A stretch of DNA of 27,734 nucleotides, taken from NCBI RefSeq assembly GCF_000330505.1, contig NW_004443692.1, positions 620,550-648,283 of the forward strand, in the 5' to 3' direction. The first letter of the stretch is position 1, and each line of letters opens with the position of its first letter. The position numbers and the translations under genes are program-made. This stretch comes from Entamoeba invadens IP1. Its lineage: Eukaryota > Evosea > Mastigamoebida > Endamoebidae. Below the pieces are notes generated by a model. That model did no database searches. It worked only from the letters and a program-made list of their open reading frames with translations, and was not told the DNA's origin. Shown here in pieces: positions 1-9,926 of the stretch.

Positions 1-540
1 GGCATTTTAAACTTACAATTCCATTTTTGAAAAATAGAAGACTCTTTTGATTAATATTAAATGAATTAATTGAATTCCTTCTCTATTTTGGGGAATCTAG
101 AACTCAAAATATACTATTTATTCACTTTTCTTTTTTAATAAATAAATCAATTTCATTGTTTTTGATCAATCTGTATTAGAATTTTATTATAAAATTAATT
201 ATATGTTTGATACAAAAAATGGATGATGGCATATTTGTTGTTTTTGAACACTTCTTAAAAGTATTATTTCTAAATAAACTAGAAGAAACTATATTTAACA
301 ACCAATAAAAACAGTTTTTAAATAGTTGGAACTTAATAATATTTGTGAGTTTTAAGAAGGGTGAATTGCCAAAAATTTAACTTTCCACAAACTGTCTTAT
401 AATCCCGAAAATTTACAAATAAAATTACAAAAAAATAAAGAATGTTTTGATCTCCTTTTTTAATCACAAAATATATATTGGACTTTCTTAATAACAAATC
501 AATGTTAAAGTTTTATTGAATACAATTTAATTCATTTTAT
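1..540. other. AT-rich intergenic sequence, no gene seen
   Basis: No open frame of useful length and no RNA gene or clear repeat was recognised. The stretch is dominated by A/T runs, as in other Entamoeba-like intergenic DNA. It may contain upstream control sequence for the TLDc-like gene starting at 655, but no specific element can be named. Confidence 0.6.
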
Positions 541-609
541 GTATAAAATTAATATATTATATTATTATATATTATATTATTATATATTTTATTATTATAT
601 TATTATATA
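541..609. repeat. TTATATTA-type microsatellite
   Basis: Imperfect short repeats of the TTATATTA/TATTATTA type run for about 65 bases and end some 45 bases before the ATG at 655. They occupy the place where a TATA-like element of the downstream gene would lie, so they may act as its AT-rich promoter region. That role is inference; the repetition is visible. Confidence 0.6.
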
Positions 610-654
610 GATTAAATTAATTAATTATATAGTTTTATATCTAATTAATAAGTT

Positions 655-1173
655 ATGAACACAACACCTCGATCACCCACACCAGAATACAAACCCGACA
701 CCACTGGAGTGATTGAAAAAGCACAGAAAATACTATTCAAAGATAAATTCACAATTCTCACCGACAGTGACGCAACAGATTTTTCGTTAGAAGTTGTAGA
801 ACAATGTGAAAATTTCTTCTTTGTTATCGAGACGGAGAGTGATTGTGTGATCATTTACTTTGGGGATTTAATTCGCGACAACCACACGACGACTGTTGGA
901 AAAAGTCATATCATTTATTCCCAACGGTTGGATAAGGTCTGGTCTTTGAAGGATGACGTTAAAGTGAAGATATCTTATATCAAAAGGTGTGACATAATGT
1001 TTGCATTAGGAAACAACGATGGGTACTTTGTGTTATCCAAACCCGGGTTAAATAATTCGCGAGTGTCATGTTTGTCAAGACTTTACAAGGGGATGTCTGA
1101 CAATGAATTATTTGGTGTTGGTGAGTTTCCAGACACCTTTACAATCAAATACTTTTGTGTTATTCAATGTTAA
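655..1173 (+). CDS. TLDc-like domain protein, short form (172 aa)
   Basis: Single open frame of 172 residues starting at the only usable ATG; the next methionine is deep inside the fold. The body alternates hydrophobic beta-type segments (residues about 28-75 and 85-130) and ends in FPDTFTIKYFCVIQC. That ending resembles the C-terminus of small Entamoeba TLDc proteins (pattern F-T-x-K-x-x-x-V-I) and the end of the protein at 10584-11240 (FPQTFTVKSVLVIKN). TLDc proteins elsewhere are linked to oxidative-stress resistance and V-ATPase regulation; in amoebae the role is unknown. Compared with the 10584 copy it lacks the N-terminal coiled coil. There is no signal peptide or membrane segment, so it is probably cytosolic. 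The TLDc assignment rests on memory of family patterns and should be confirmed by a profile search. Confidence 0.7.
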   Translation: MNTTPRSPTPEYKPDTTGVIEKAQKILFKDKFTILTDSDATDFSLEVVEQCENFFFVIETESDCVIIYFGDLIRDNHTTTVGKSHIIYSQRLDKVWSLKDDVKVKISYIKRCDIMFALGNNDGYFVLSKPGLNNSRVSCLSRLYKGMSDNELFGVGEFPDTFTIKYFCVIQC

Positions 1174-1600
1174 TGGTATGAAAAATGAATTCAAATGGAT
1201 TTTATTATTGGATATTAAATTAATTAAGACATTATAGTTGTTTATTCTATGTATGAAGATAATTTAACTGACCGATAAAGTAAAACACATAAGCGTTACA
1301 CTATTGGAGACAGTAATCTCTCGCAAGCCTATTAACAATCAAAACATGGATTTTGGTTGAGTATAACTTGCTTTATTATTAACAGCTTGAGTTCCTTTTT
1401 ATACCTATAGGGTTCTATTCATTATAATTTAAAACTATTAATTTACCATTTATAGAAACCAAAATTTGAATACTATTCAAATTATAAAATAATAATATTT
1501 TGTTACTACTTATCTAACAATAAAATTATCTGGTATTTTATTAATTATTTATTAAATCATTAAACGAAATGATTTTAAGCATCATTAAACTTGTAGAAAT
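1174..1600. other. Intergenic sequence, no gene seen
   Basis: About 430 AT-rich bases between two genes on the same strand. An ATG at 1569 is in frame with the next gene, but it is probably not the start (see the entry at 1620). No RNA gene or repeat was identified. Confidence 0.55.
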
Positions 1601-1608
1601 CATTGAAC
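1601..1608 (+). promoter_or_regulatory. GAAC-type core promoter box
   Basis: The sequence CATTGAAC followed by T lies here, with GAAC at 1605-1608, 12 bases before the ATG at 1620. It resembles the GAAC element of Entamoeba core promoters. Its closeness to 1620 supports that ATG over the upstream one at 1569. Confidence 0.5.
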
Positions 1609-1619
1609 TCATAAAAGTA

Positions 1620-1841
1620 ATGTCAACATACAAAGAACTTTTCGACCAACTCCAAGTGAATTACACAGAGTTCCAAAGAGATAACGCCCGACTCGAAAAC
1701 AACATATCGTTGTTTCAACAAGAGCGGGAAGCCAACACCATCCAAATCGCGTCGAATTTCGAGCTCATTAAAAAGTACGAGCAAATCCTCAATATACCAC
1801 CAGAACAGAGCTTCGCAGCGTTGATCCAATTACAACAATAG
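1620..1841 (+). CDS. Small coiled-coil protein (73 aa), function unknown
   Basis: The frame starting MSTYKELFDQLQ gives 73 residues. Residues about 5-55 are rich in Glu, Gln, Leu and Ile in heptad-like spacing, so a single alpha-helical coiled coil is likely. The tail NIPPEQSFAALIQLQQ is a short proline-containing end. An in-frame ATG at 1569 would add 17 hydrophobic residues. I prefer 1620 because a GAAC-type box lies between the two ATGs and because the shorter protein is uniformly hydrophilic. GC content is clearly higher than in the flanks, which supports real coding. The size would fit a small subunit of a helical complex (prefoldin-like or BLOC-like), but no family signature was recognised and no function is assigned. 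Confidence 0.65.
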   Translation: MSTYKELFDQLQVNYTEFQRDNARLENNISLFQQEREANTIQIASNFELIKKYEQILNIPPEQSFAALIQLQQ

Positions 1842-1912
1842 TTCAGTTTTATTATAATTTAATTCTTATTATTCTATAGTTTATGTGGTATAATTCCTAT
1901 TTAATCATTATA

Positions 1913-2164
1913 CAGTCAAAGGCGTCTATTTGTAGTAATTATAATTGTCGAAGTTGCTTAATTGTCGCACAACTGGCCAATCATTTTGGTGTACGACAAT
2001 TAAATATTTTGTTCTCGAATCTGTAACTTTTGTTGAATTAAAAACCAAATTTTTTATAAAAAATAAATTTCAATATTAAAAAGAATTTTCTACAAAATTC
2101 ACTCATTTACGACAAATAGATATTTTTTTCTGCTGGATTTATGACAAATAGACACCTTTGACTG
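1913..2164. mobile_element. 252-bp MITE with CAGT ends, TA target site
   Basis: Both ends begin CAGTCAAAGG and read inward as inverted repeats for about 22 bases with one mismatch (GGCGTC on the left, GGTGTC on the right). They are flanked by TA at 1911-1912 and 2165-2166. CAGT ends with a TA duplication are typical of Tc1/mariner-type elements. There is no coding capacity, so it is non-autonomous. A second copy of the inner terminal motif (GACAAATAGA) lies at about 2111-2120 near the right end. It sits between the convergent gene ends at 1841 and 2264. Confidence 0.8.
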
Positions 2165-2263
2165 TATATAATATATTTTATTAATTTGTATTAAAACTAT
2201 ACAAATAATAAAATTATTTATACAAATAGTAATTAGATGATCTATTTTGAGAGAGAATCAATT

Positions 2264-5200
2264 TTACAAGTCTTTCACAATTTGGTTGAACCGTTCGTTC
2301 TTTAATTCGATGATATCTTCGACTTTGTTGACGTCAACACCGATATCCACTTTGAAAACGTTGACTTCTTCTGCTCCAATTTTCACAATTCTGTCACATA
2401 CGTCTGAGAATGAGGGACGCTCCTCAAAACCTTGTTTCCAACAATCTTCCACAAGTGCTCGATACTTAAGCGGCATACGATCATCAATTTTTGGACGCTT
2501 TCCTTCTAAAACACTTTTCTTTAAGTCGAAAAGTGACTTGAATTCTTTGAATGGCTCCTCTTGATAAAAGAGTTCCCAAGCAGTTATGCCAAAGGAATAA
2601 ACATCTCCCGCATAAGTGTAAACGTCATTATAACCTTCGGGAGCTACATACACTGGAGTTCCCAACCCCTTTTCATTTGTTTGTGTGGTTTTAGTAAATC
2701 GCGAGGTTCCAAAATCAGTGATTTTGATACAACACGCCGAGTCTGTGTATAACGAATTCACAAGTAAATTGTCTGGCTTCAAGTCCAAATGAAGAATTCT
2801 ATTCTCGTGAAGGAATTGCATTCCACGAGAAATATCAAACAACATTCGCACTTTCAATTTGTAGGGAAGCTTCAAGTAATACGTTTTCTCTTGCCTCAAA
2901 TATTCTCCCAATGCGCCTAAAACGAAGAACTGAAGGACTAAAGACACTTGTGGAATATAAGTGACGGACCCCATATAATTCGCTATAAACGGATTACGCA
3001 ATTTGCTCATAATCTCACACTCTTGAATCACATTCTTTTTTAAATCGTTCATTTCCTCCTCATCCAAATTCTCCCATCTGAACTGTTTGACAGCGACAGG
3101 GACACTTCGGTAATTACCAATAAAGACTTTACCCATCGCGCCTTCTGCTATTGGGACATCTGACATATTCAACTCGTCCATATCTAAATACGTCGAACTG
3201 GCCGCATCCGTCATAATCACAAAATTGCCGTGTGAATGGGACGTGACACCTTTTAATAGCACATTCATTCGGTATTGACTATCTTGGTCCCAATCATCAA
3301 ACGTTTTACCAACCAACAATTCCTCAATTGCAGTTAACGTCTTTCTTTGCTTACTGAACCATACCGTAAATGGGATACACACGTCCTTGATTTTTGTTGT
3401 GCAGTGCAGTGTCATGAAGACAGAAATTACTTTTCCTAATTGTAAGAAAGAGATCTCTAAAATACAATACAATACAATAAAATAAGAACAAACGAGTCTT
3501 TGGAGAAACAAAGACAATTTGAGGGTCAAAGTGGAAGATGTATTTTGGGTTATTTGGTGTGTGGAATATAACCATCATAATTTTGTTCGAGTAATTTGAA
3601 AGCATTACATTTTCAAAGCGGGTTTCATAGATATTAGTTAAGGTGTCTCTATTCCCAAAATCGAGTTCCAATGGGAAAACATCGAATTGATTTGTGTTCT
3701 GCTCGGGATAGAATTTCTTTGAGCCAGATATGTACATGTAATAGAGATCTTGTTGTGTCTTGTAAATCTCATTATTGATATTCACATACGAATTCGACAC
3801 CTTTACAATAATTAATACTAGAATGATGACAACTACAATCAGTAACAAAAGTACTGAAAACCCAGAGATAAGTCCTATTGTCGTTGAACTAATTTTAGGC
3901 TGACATGACTGTGGAACATTCGGGGACGGTTCGTATTTGTCTGAAATGCAGTGGCACTTATCGTCACAATATTCTCCACCATCACAGTCTTCCGTGTCAT
4001 CTCTTATCCCATTTCCACAAGATGCTAACACACATGTATGCGTGACATTTGATGGGATATACCCATTTTGACACGTACAATTCCTTTGACAAAAAGTGCT
4101 GCCGTACAGACATTGTATATCTTCTCCATATGTCCCACTTGAGCAATTTTGTGAGATGCAGTCATGGCCTATTAATGTATAATTCTCTGCACATTGACAA
4201 TACGAGTCACAATTTCCAGTTCCATAATAACATTGATCATTTCCATTGTTATCAGAGGGTTGCCATTGATTCTGGTAATAACACAACAAGTGGCAATCAT
4301 CACCGCCATACCCATCATTACATACACACGCTTCCTGAGAAATAGAGCAGTATCCATGTGACTCGTTAGTGAAGCAATTGTTAGGGCAAATATATCTAAA
4401 TGACAATGGGATGTCGTGGATGTGTTCTTGTGATATAATCGTGAAGTTTCTTGTTTCATATCTTTGTTCCAATAAAATGAACACTGCAGTCTTTCCATTG
4501 ACTGTTGTAGGTGAGTAAAAGTGTACACAGTGTTTGGTGTCATTCTCAAGAACATACTCTTCAATATACCTTATTCTATTCTCCGTCTTCGTAGACATTA
4601 ACATAACAGCAGACATGTTGAACTCGATGAAGAAGTCAATCATCTTTCCAAATATGTGTGGCATGCATGCCGGATATCCAAAGACACCTTCAGATGACAT
4701 TGGTATTTTAGCAGTGGCTGTTCTTTTGACCTCACTGAGAAAGACGATGTTTTCAACCCCCAAATAATACGTCACATACTCTGTTGGTTTGTCTGTAAAA
4801 TTGAGAGACACAGTTGTGGTACTTTCTTGAGCTATTCCAAAGAAGAAGTAAAACATGGAGTCGTCGCTCATGAACATATCTTTGGGCATTTCAAAATGAA
4901 GAAACTTACTCGACTTAATTTTCGACGTCCCAACACACTTTTTGTGATTGTTGTGTTTCGAAACAATGTCGATGGTTATGTCGTAGTCTTCGACCTCAGA
5001 GTCGACACCAAAGTCAATATATAACGTGTCATTTTCCAGAGTCGACAAATCAAATTTGAGCCAAAACCCTTGGACATAATCACCAGGACTGCATGGCGGC
5101 TTTCTATATGGTTTGTCAGCACCAAATGTGTAATTGTATATGTCTTCTTTCAAAATCTCTTCAACAACTTCAGGTATATCGCCGTTGTCGTTAATTCGCA

Positions 5201-5459
5201 CACGAGACTGACACCCTGTGCCAGTCATGACTGATACCTGAGTTGCATCTTCTAACAAGTCGTAGTTATTACAATAGAGACAAGTGTGGTCTTGGTCATA
5301 ACCAGAAGCACAAGTCGAGCACGTGTAATTAGTGAAACACAAAGATGTACACCCAACAGAACATGGAATGGGTTCTTCGGAGCTACTGCTCGACTCTGTC
5401 ACCGTGTCTTGTGCCGCTGCCAAAAATAAAAGTGTGGTGATCAACACGAATATCATCAT
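2264..5459 (-). CDS. Transmembrane TKL-type protein kinase with Cys-rich ectodomain (TMK1)
   Basis: Receptor-like kinase encoded by exon 1 (5459-3494) and exon 2 (3435-2264), about 1045 residues. It begins at the first of two adjacent ATGs with a hydrophobic signal peptide (residues 1-17). A Cys-containing region and a long ectodomain with many N-glycosylation sites follow. Residues about 355-520 form an EGF-like Cys-rich block that includes CGNGIRDDTEDCDGG. One membrane segment lies at about 528-554. The cytoplasmic part carries a glycine loop GAMGKV (about 754-759), lysine in AVK (about 772), the catalytic loop HLDLKPDN (about 871-878), DFG (about 896) and APE. HLD replaces the usual HRD, so this is a non-RD kinase that keeps the catalytic Asp. 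It matches the Entamoeba transmembrane kinase families, which are thought to sense surface ligands. The ligand is unknown. A GAAC box lies about 20 bases upstream of the ATG. Confidence 0.88.
3436..3493 (-). other. Intron of TMK1 (58 nt; alternative 37-nt form)
   Basis: On the minus strand the donor GTTTGTTC begins at 3493 and fits the Entamoeba consensus GTTTGT. An acceptor AATTAG ends at 3436, and removal joins the two open frames in phase 1. A closer acceptor TTTTAG ending at 3457 gives a 37-nt intron in the same phase. The longer form is preferred because 58 nt is nearer usual Entamoeba intron length and because the joined juxtamembrane segment (PKTRKVISVF) lacks an awkward hydrophobic insert. 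Confidence 0.8.
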
Positions 5460-5474
5460 TTTTTATAATTCAAT

Positions 5475-5486
5475 TCAAGTTCATAC
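5475..5486 (-). promoter_or_regulatory. GAAC-type core promoter box of TMK1
   Basis: On the minus strand GTATGAACTTGA lies here, with GAAC at 5482-5479, about 20 bases before the ATG at 5459. A TTTTATAAAA stretch a little further upstream could serve as the TATA-like element. The assignment rests on resemblance to the Entamoeba AATGAACT element. Confidence 0.5.
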
Positions 5487-5489
5487 TGA

Positions 5490-6974
5490 TCACTAGTTTT
5501 TTTATAAAATAAAGAAATTAATTAAAAACTAAGGATTTTTGATAGAAACAAAAATCCGAATTCATTTCAAAAGTTGTTTTAATAAAACTTGCGTATTTCA
5601 AAAATTGCTTTTTTAAAAATGTGGGGTTAAACTTATTTTACAAACGAAAAATGTGACTTGTTTTATTAAAGTGATATCGGGAAATAAAGTAAAAGTGATT
5701 TATTTTTGTTTGTTGTGTTGAATGACATATTTGGGGGTCTTTGAACTATTTGTGGAGATGCGATTTTGGGTTTTTTATTTTTAATTCAAAAAGAAAAAGA
5801 AGTGGTAACCACGTCACGCTTTATTTATTATAGATTATACAATGTATAAAATGTTAAAGTTTTTCTATTAGATTTTTGTTTTTAGCAATTCGGATTGTTT
5901 TTATATGGGAAAAAATTCGACATATTGCAGAGATTCCGAATAAAAAAATGACTGTTAAAAATAGATTTATTAAAACGAAAAAATGTAGTTAAATTATAGT
6001 TTTATTAATTATATGTATAAGAAAAGGATACAAAAAGAAAACAAGTTACAAAATAACTATTATTTTCTTTGTATTTTCAAATGGTGAATAACAATCTATA
6101 GCATTCATAATAATTATATAATTATTGATTACCATAACATGTTTTATGCCACCATTTAACTCCAATCTTTTGATTTAAGTTGTAAAAATGTTCTTGGTGG
6201 TAACAAAAGATAAAATTGCCGAATAACATGATATTAAAATCAGTTACAATAATAAGTAATTTTTAGATTGTTTTAATAGTATATAAAAAAGTATTGTTTT
6301 TAATCGTTTTATTGTAATAAACAGTAAAATAGAATAATATAAAAAACGAATTAATATTATTGAAAATAAAACAATGTTATTTAGGCAAAAAATGGTTTGT
6401 GAAACTTTATATAATTAACGTTCGTTAATTTCCATGTATTATACATAATTATTCAATATAATTTAAATATAATATAAATGTTTACAAACAATAAAACATT
6501 TTCTATCCAATAAAAAAATTATAATTATAGTTTTACTTTTTTTTCGTCTTTTTATTGAAGTTCAACTCAAAATGTTTCAATTATCCACCATTCAAACACA
6601 TTTTTTGTGTTAAAATTGTGTAATTATTCTCATTCATATTTTTAACTATTAAGTATAATACACTTCATCACATCAAATAAAGTGTTTTTTTGAGCATTTT
6701 AAATTAATATTTCAATAGTTGATTTGTTAATAAATTACAAATAATTATCTGAATGTTTGAATTAAGTTCCAAGTAAATTAGCGTTAATTAACTTTATATA
6801 AAAAACCGAATATAATGAAATAATAACTTGTTTTTGAATGTCAAGAATCAAGTTTATAAAATTTTCAGACAATGTTTTAATTGATATTAAAGAGTTATTG
6901 AATTGCATATGTAACATTATTAACATAGAATAATTCAAATATTATAATTTTTGTTATTATAAAGTACAATTTTA
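5490..6974. other. AT-rich intergenic sequence, no gene seen
   Basis: About 1.5 kb with no convincing open frame on either strand. It consists of short A/T runs and repeated motifs such as TAATTAT, with nothing that could be assigned to an RNA gene. It probably contains decayed repeats, but no boundaries were found. Confidence 0.55.
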
Positions 6975-6978
6975 TATA

Positions 6979-7653
6979 AAGTGACTTCCCCAAGGTGTGC
7001 AAGTTAAAATTTTTAGTCTTTTTTACAGGGAAAGGGCGTGCAAGACTAAATTTCAGTTGAAAAACATTTTATTAAAAATGTTATTCGTTTCAAAATTGTT
7101 TCACAAAACACACAACCCTTTGGTGCTTGAATTAATAAACTACAAAAAGCAAATTTAATTATAAAAATTGGGTAATGGTTTGTCTATGTGTTTAATGTAA
7201 AAACTGTTTTGTTTCAAGAACGTGAATAATTGTCGATGTCTCTTGTGTTAGCGTAATTCAAAGCGACAAGAAGAAGTATGATAAACATTATGTTTTTCTC
7301 TGTGCCATTTTATAGCAAACGATAACAAATAGTCTGTTTAATAGGGTGCAGTTCATTGTTACAAATCGATGTGCACTGTTGTCCAGAACTGGTCCTTCGA
7401 TAATTTCCATTGGGTCGCTTTCCCGAAATTGTTGCTTAATTAATTGTATTCGAAGTGTGAAAGTTAAAAATTGCAACGTCACAAGGTGTGCAAGTTAAAG
7501 TATAATTTAGTAATAACTTCGAAATTATAATTAATAATTAAACTAAAAATAATCTTTTTTTTTCAAAATTTCAAAAAATTAATGATTCTATTTTTTTAAT
7601 AAAAAAATTATAAATGAACTATACCTTAACTTGCACACCTTGGGAAGTCACTT
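6979..7653. mobile_element. 675-bp TIR element, TA or TATA target site
   Basis: The left end AAGTGACTTCCCCAAGG (6979 onward) continues to 7007. It is matched in inverse orientation at 7626-7653, identical apart from one missing C (28 versus 29 bases). TATA flanks both sides (6975-6978 and 7654-7657), so the duplication is TA or TATA. A third, direct copy of the inner motif ACAAGGTGTGCAAGTTAAAG lies at 7481-7500. The longest internal frame (minus strand, about 7288-7482) has no ATG at its head and no recognised domain. I read this as a non-autonomous cut-and-paste element of uncertain superfamily. Confidence 0.8.
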
Positions 7654-7892
7654 TATAATAAAAAACTTGAAGCGAACATATAAATTATTGTTTTTAACAT
7701 TGTAAAAAATTATTAGAAATTTTATGTTTCATTGGAATTATTCAAAAATGTTTGAAATATTATCAATTTAATATGTTCTTGTTGAACAAAAGCACTTAAC
7801 AATTATAAGTCTTAAGTAAAAAATATTAAATAATATATTCTTTTTTTGAAACCAATTGAAAGTTTTCAAAGTATCTATTTGATAAGAAAACA

Positions 7893-8708
7893 TTATTTGA
7901 TACATTGTAATACTAGTAGTCGTTTGCAAACAATTTTCTTGCTAAGTTGTTCCCCAGAAACAAGAGGATTAATGTAATGTTTTTTGAACTTGAAAAACTT
8001 CTGGATGTATGGATGTATAGTCACATTGCAAATTCTGTCAAGCCAAAAAGCTGAACAACAAGCAAATATATTTTTGTTGTCTTGTCCGAATACAGTAATA
8101 TTGTTGTCACAATCATTTTGGATTCTTTCAAAAACGGTGTATCGTTCTTGATTATTTGATTTTGAAAATATAAAGGATTTTTGTGATGCAACAACAACAG
8201 TTTCGTTGCTATTTCCGTTTGGTATTAAAGTGTCTTGAAACACTCCAAATGTGCAAGTATCTGTTATAATCAAAAAGATCAAATTCTCTTTGTAACACAC
8301 TGCTGACCTTATTTCTCTTGAGTCTAAAAAAGACAGCTCACTATCAAATAGTGTTTTTATGGACAAACACTGTTTTATTTGATACAACTCTTTTTGTGAC
8401 TTAGATACAACAAATTTACAATTATCAAATTGTTTACGTTCTGACTGATAATCAAAATATAAAGTCGGTTCATAAAAACTTTTTATGTTTGGATTTTGTT
8501 TTTGCCGCAGTTGTCTTTTAAATGATGACTTTTCAACTGTATTGTATTTAATATCCAAGCTTTTAGTGTCGCCATCAAAAGAAAGAATATTTTGTATTTG
8601 TTTAAACAACACAGAACCTGTTTTTGGATATATTAAATTTGACCTGTCTAAATTAATATTTTTACTGCTTTGTGTTGCATACATGAGTGTTGTATGTGTC
8701 ACTCCCAT
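7893..8708 (-). CDS. TLDc-like domain protein, long divergent form (271 aa)
   Basis: One open frame of 271 residues beginning MGVTHTTL. Residues 1-95 are a polar extension not found in the two other copies in this window. From about residue 100 the protein has hydrophobic strands. They include SAVCYKENLIFLIITDTCTFGVFQ (about 137-160), which matches in kind the strand-turn-strand DITLLVTTDDGVLGVVL of the 10584 protein. It ends KKIVCKRLLVLQCIK, like the F-x-x-K-x-x-x-V-I ending of TLDc-type proteins. No signal peptide or membrane helix is visible. Base use is more AT-rich than in the neighbouring kinases, consistent with faster divergence or low expression. A GAAC motif and TTTAAAG lie just upstream. 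The TLDc relation is weaker here than for the other two. Confidence 0.6.
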   Translation of the reverse strand: MGVTHTTLMYATQSSKNINLDRSNLIYPKTGSVLFKQIQNILSFDGDTKSLDIKYNTVEKSSFKRQLRQKQNPNIKSFYEPTLYFDYQSERKQFDNCKFVVSKSQKELYQIKQCLSIKTLFDSELSFLDSREIRSAVCYKENLIFLIITDTCTFGVFQDTLIPNGNSNETVVVASQKSFIFSKSNNQERYTVFERIQNDCDNNITVFGQDNKNIFACCSAFWLDRICNVTIHPYIQKFFKFKKHYINPLVSGEQLSKKIVCKRLLVLQCIK

Positions 8709-8715
8709 CTTTAAA

Positions 8716-8730
8716 GTTTATGTTCTGAAT
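8716..8730 (-). promoter_or_regulatory. GAAC-type core promoter box
   Basis: On the minus strand ATTCAGAACATAAAC lies here, with GAAC at 8725-8722, 14 bases before the ATG at 8708. The position resembles that of the boxes upstream of the 1620, 5459 and 11662 starts. Confidence 0.4.
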
Positions 8731-9269
8731 TATTACAGGTATTTTACTTTTTAACTGAATTGTTACTTTATTCTTGTGTGTAAAAATCGTATCTGAGCTT
8801 AATTTGTTTATTAAAAGTAAGATCTGTTTTTATGAAAATTTTTTGGTTTGATATTTCAATTGTTTCAACAAGTGTTAATAATTTGGAATACCAAATTTAT
8901 TGGTGTTTAAATGTTCATTTATAATTAGTTATGGTTTTATAAAAAGGTTTTAATTTTAATTGTATATAATTTAGTTGTTTAATATAAAATTAATTCGAAA
9001 TTTATTTTAAATGATTTAAAAAATGAAAAAGTACTTGGTTTAAATAATAATGATCAAATTTATTCTATTTTGTAAGAATAAAATACAATTGGTTTAGTCG
9101 TTGCACTTTATTGTTCGAAGTTGTCGATGATTATAATCAATAATCTTCATTTTTATATAAAATATAATTATGTTAGTTCACAAAACTTTTGTATTCTTGT
9201 TTTTGAACTTTAAAATGATAACTTTTCGTAAGTGTGTTTATTGTCATTCCACAAATAATAACAATATTA
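8731..9269. other. AT-rich intergenic sequence, no gene seen
   Basis: No supported coding or RNA feature. A 77-codon frame at 9170-9403 crosses the perfect foldback at 9270-9320 and is composed of AT-rich codons, so it is not accepted as a gene. Confidence 0.55.
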
Positions 9270-9320
9270 TCAATATAAAAACGATCAAACTTTTTATTTG
9301 TTTGATCGTTTTTATATTGA
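9270..9320. repeat. Perfect 21-bp foldback with 9-nt loop
   Basis: Arms 9270-9290 and 9300-9320 are exact reverse complements over 21 bases around the loop TTTTTATTT. The stem includes AAAACGATCAAAC. It could form an RNA hairpin or a DNA cruciform. No T-run follows directly, so it is not an obvious Pol III terminator. It is a visible structure with unknown role. Confidence 0.85.
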
Positions 9321-9388
9321 CAAAATTTAATTTATATTTATATGTATTATGTAACAAAATTATTGTTTCAAAATGTTTATTATCAATC

Positions 9389-9590
9389 ACTTCAACACAA
9401 TAAATAACAATAAACATCATTCAAGTGGTCTAAAAATCGGGAAATCTCGAGTTTATTTAAAATTCAATTTTTTAAAGTTTATATTTTGTTCATAAACAAT
9501 ACAGAAGCCAAAAGGTGAAAATCATCTGAAATTGAATTAATAACCCAGTAAAAACAGATTAATTTAAAAGGGTGTTATTTTATGTGGTAA
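9389..9590 (+). repeat. Dispersed repeat, copy A (uninterrupted)
   Basis: About 200 bases here resemble, in inverse orientation, the sequence at 23700-23893 plus 27205-27236. Shared blocks include TTCAAGTGGTCTAAA, ATCGGGAAATCT, AAACAATACA, GAAAATCATC and GGGTGTTATTTTA. In copy A these blocks are continuous. In the second copy a 3.3-kb element separates them at a TA. Family name unknown; no coding capacity. Confidence 0.7.
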
Positions 9591-9878
9591 TACTTAAAAT
9601 AAATCTTTTATTGAGAAAATGAAAATACTGTCTATAATAAAACATACAAATTGAAAAACATATATAATTTCATCTTAACTGATAGTGAATTTTATAAACT
9701 TTTTATTCTCAACTTAAAACAATGTAACTTTTATTTCATATTTGTGTTTTAATAATTATATCTGTTACATATTGTATTTTTATTTAAAAAATGTTTAAAA
9801 AACATTTGAATTGTATTTACTATATCGACTCATTTGATTCTTTGATATCATTTTTCAACACAAATTTGATATACAATA

Positions 9879-9926
9879 ACTAATGTTATTGTATGTTAAA
9901 TAAATTTAACATACAATAACATTAGT
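9879..9926. repeat. Perfect 23-bp foldback with 2-base centre
   Basis: Arms 9879-9901 and 9904-9926 are exact reverse complements, separated only by AA. The arms contain ACTAATGTTATTGTATG. With so short a centre it is nearly a palindrome and would extrude as a cruciform rather than an RNA hairpin with a normal loop. Such length is not expected by chance even in AT-rich DNA. Confidence 0.85.

Noticed and set aside
1569..1619. 17-residue hydrophobic N-terminal extension of the coiled-coil protein
   Set aside because: A GAAC-type box lies between this ATG and the ATG at 1620, and the extension is AT-rich in composition like intergenic DNA.
2561..5024. Several plus-strand frames opposite TMK1
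   Set aside because: They are reverse-strand shadows of the kinase and ectodomain coding sequence.
7288..7482. Minus-strand frame in the 675-bp element with VLDNSAH, reminiscent of a mariner motif
   Set aside because: No ATG at its head, and the expected downstream transposase motifs are missing; the likeness is too short.
9170..9403. 77-codon frame on the plus strand
   Set aside because: It passes through the perfect foldback and has AT-driven residue composition without any domain pattern.
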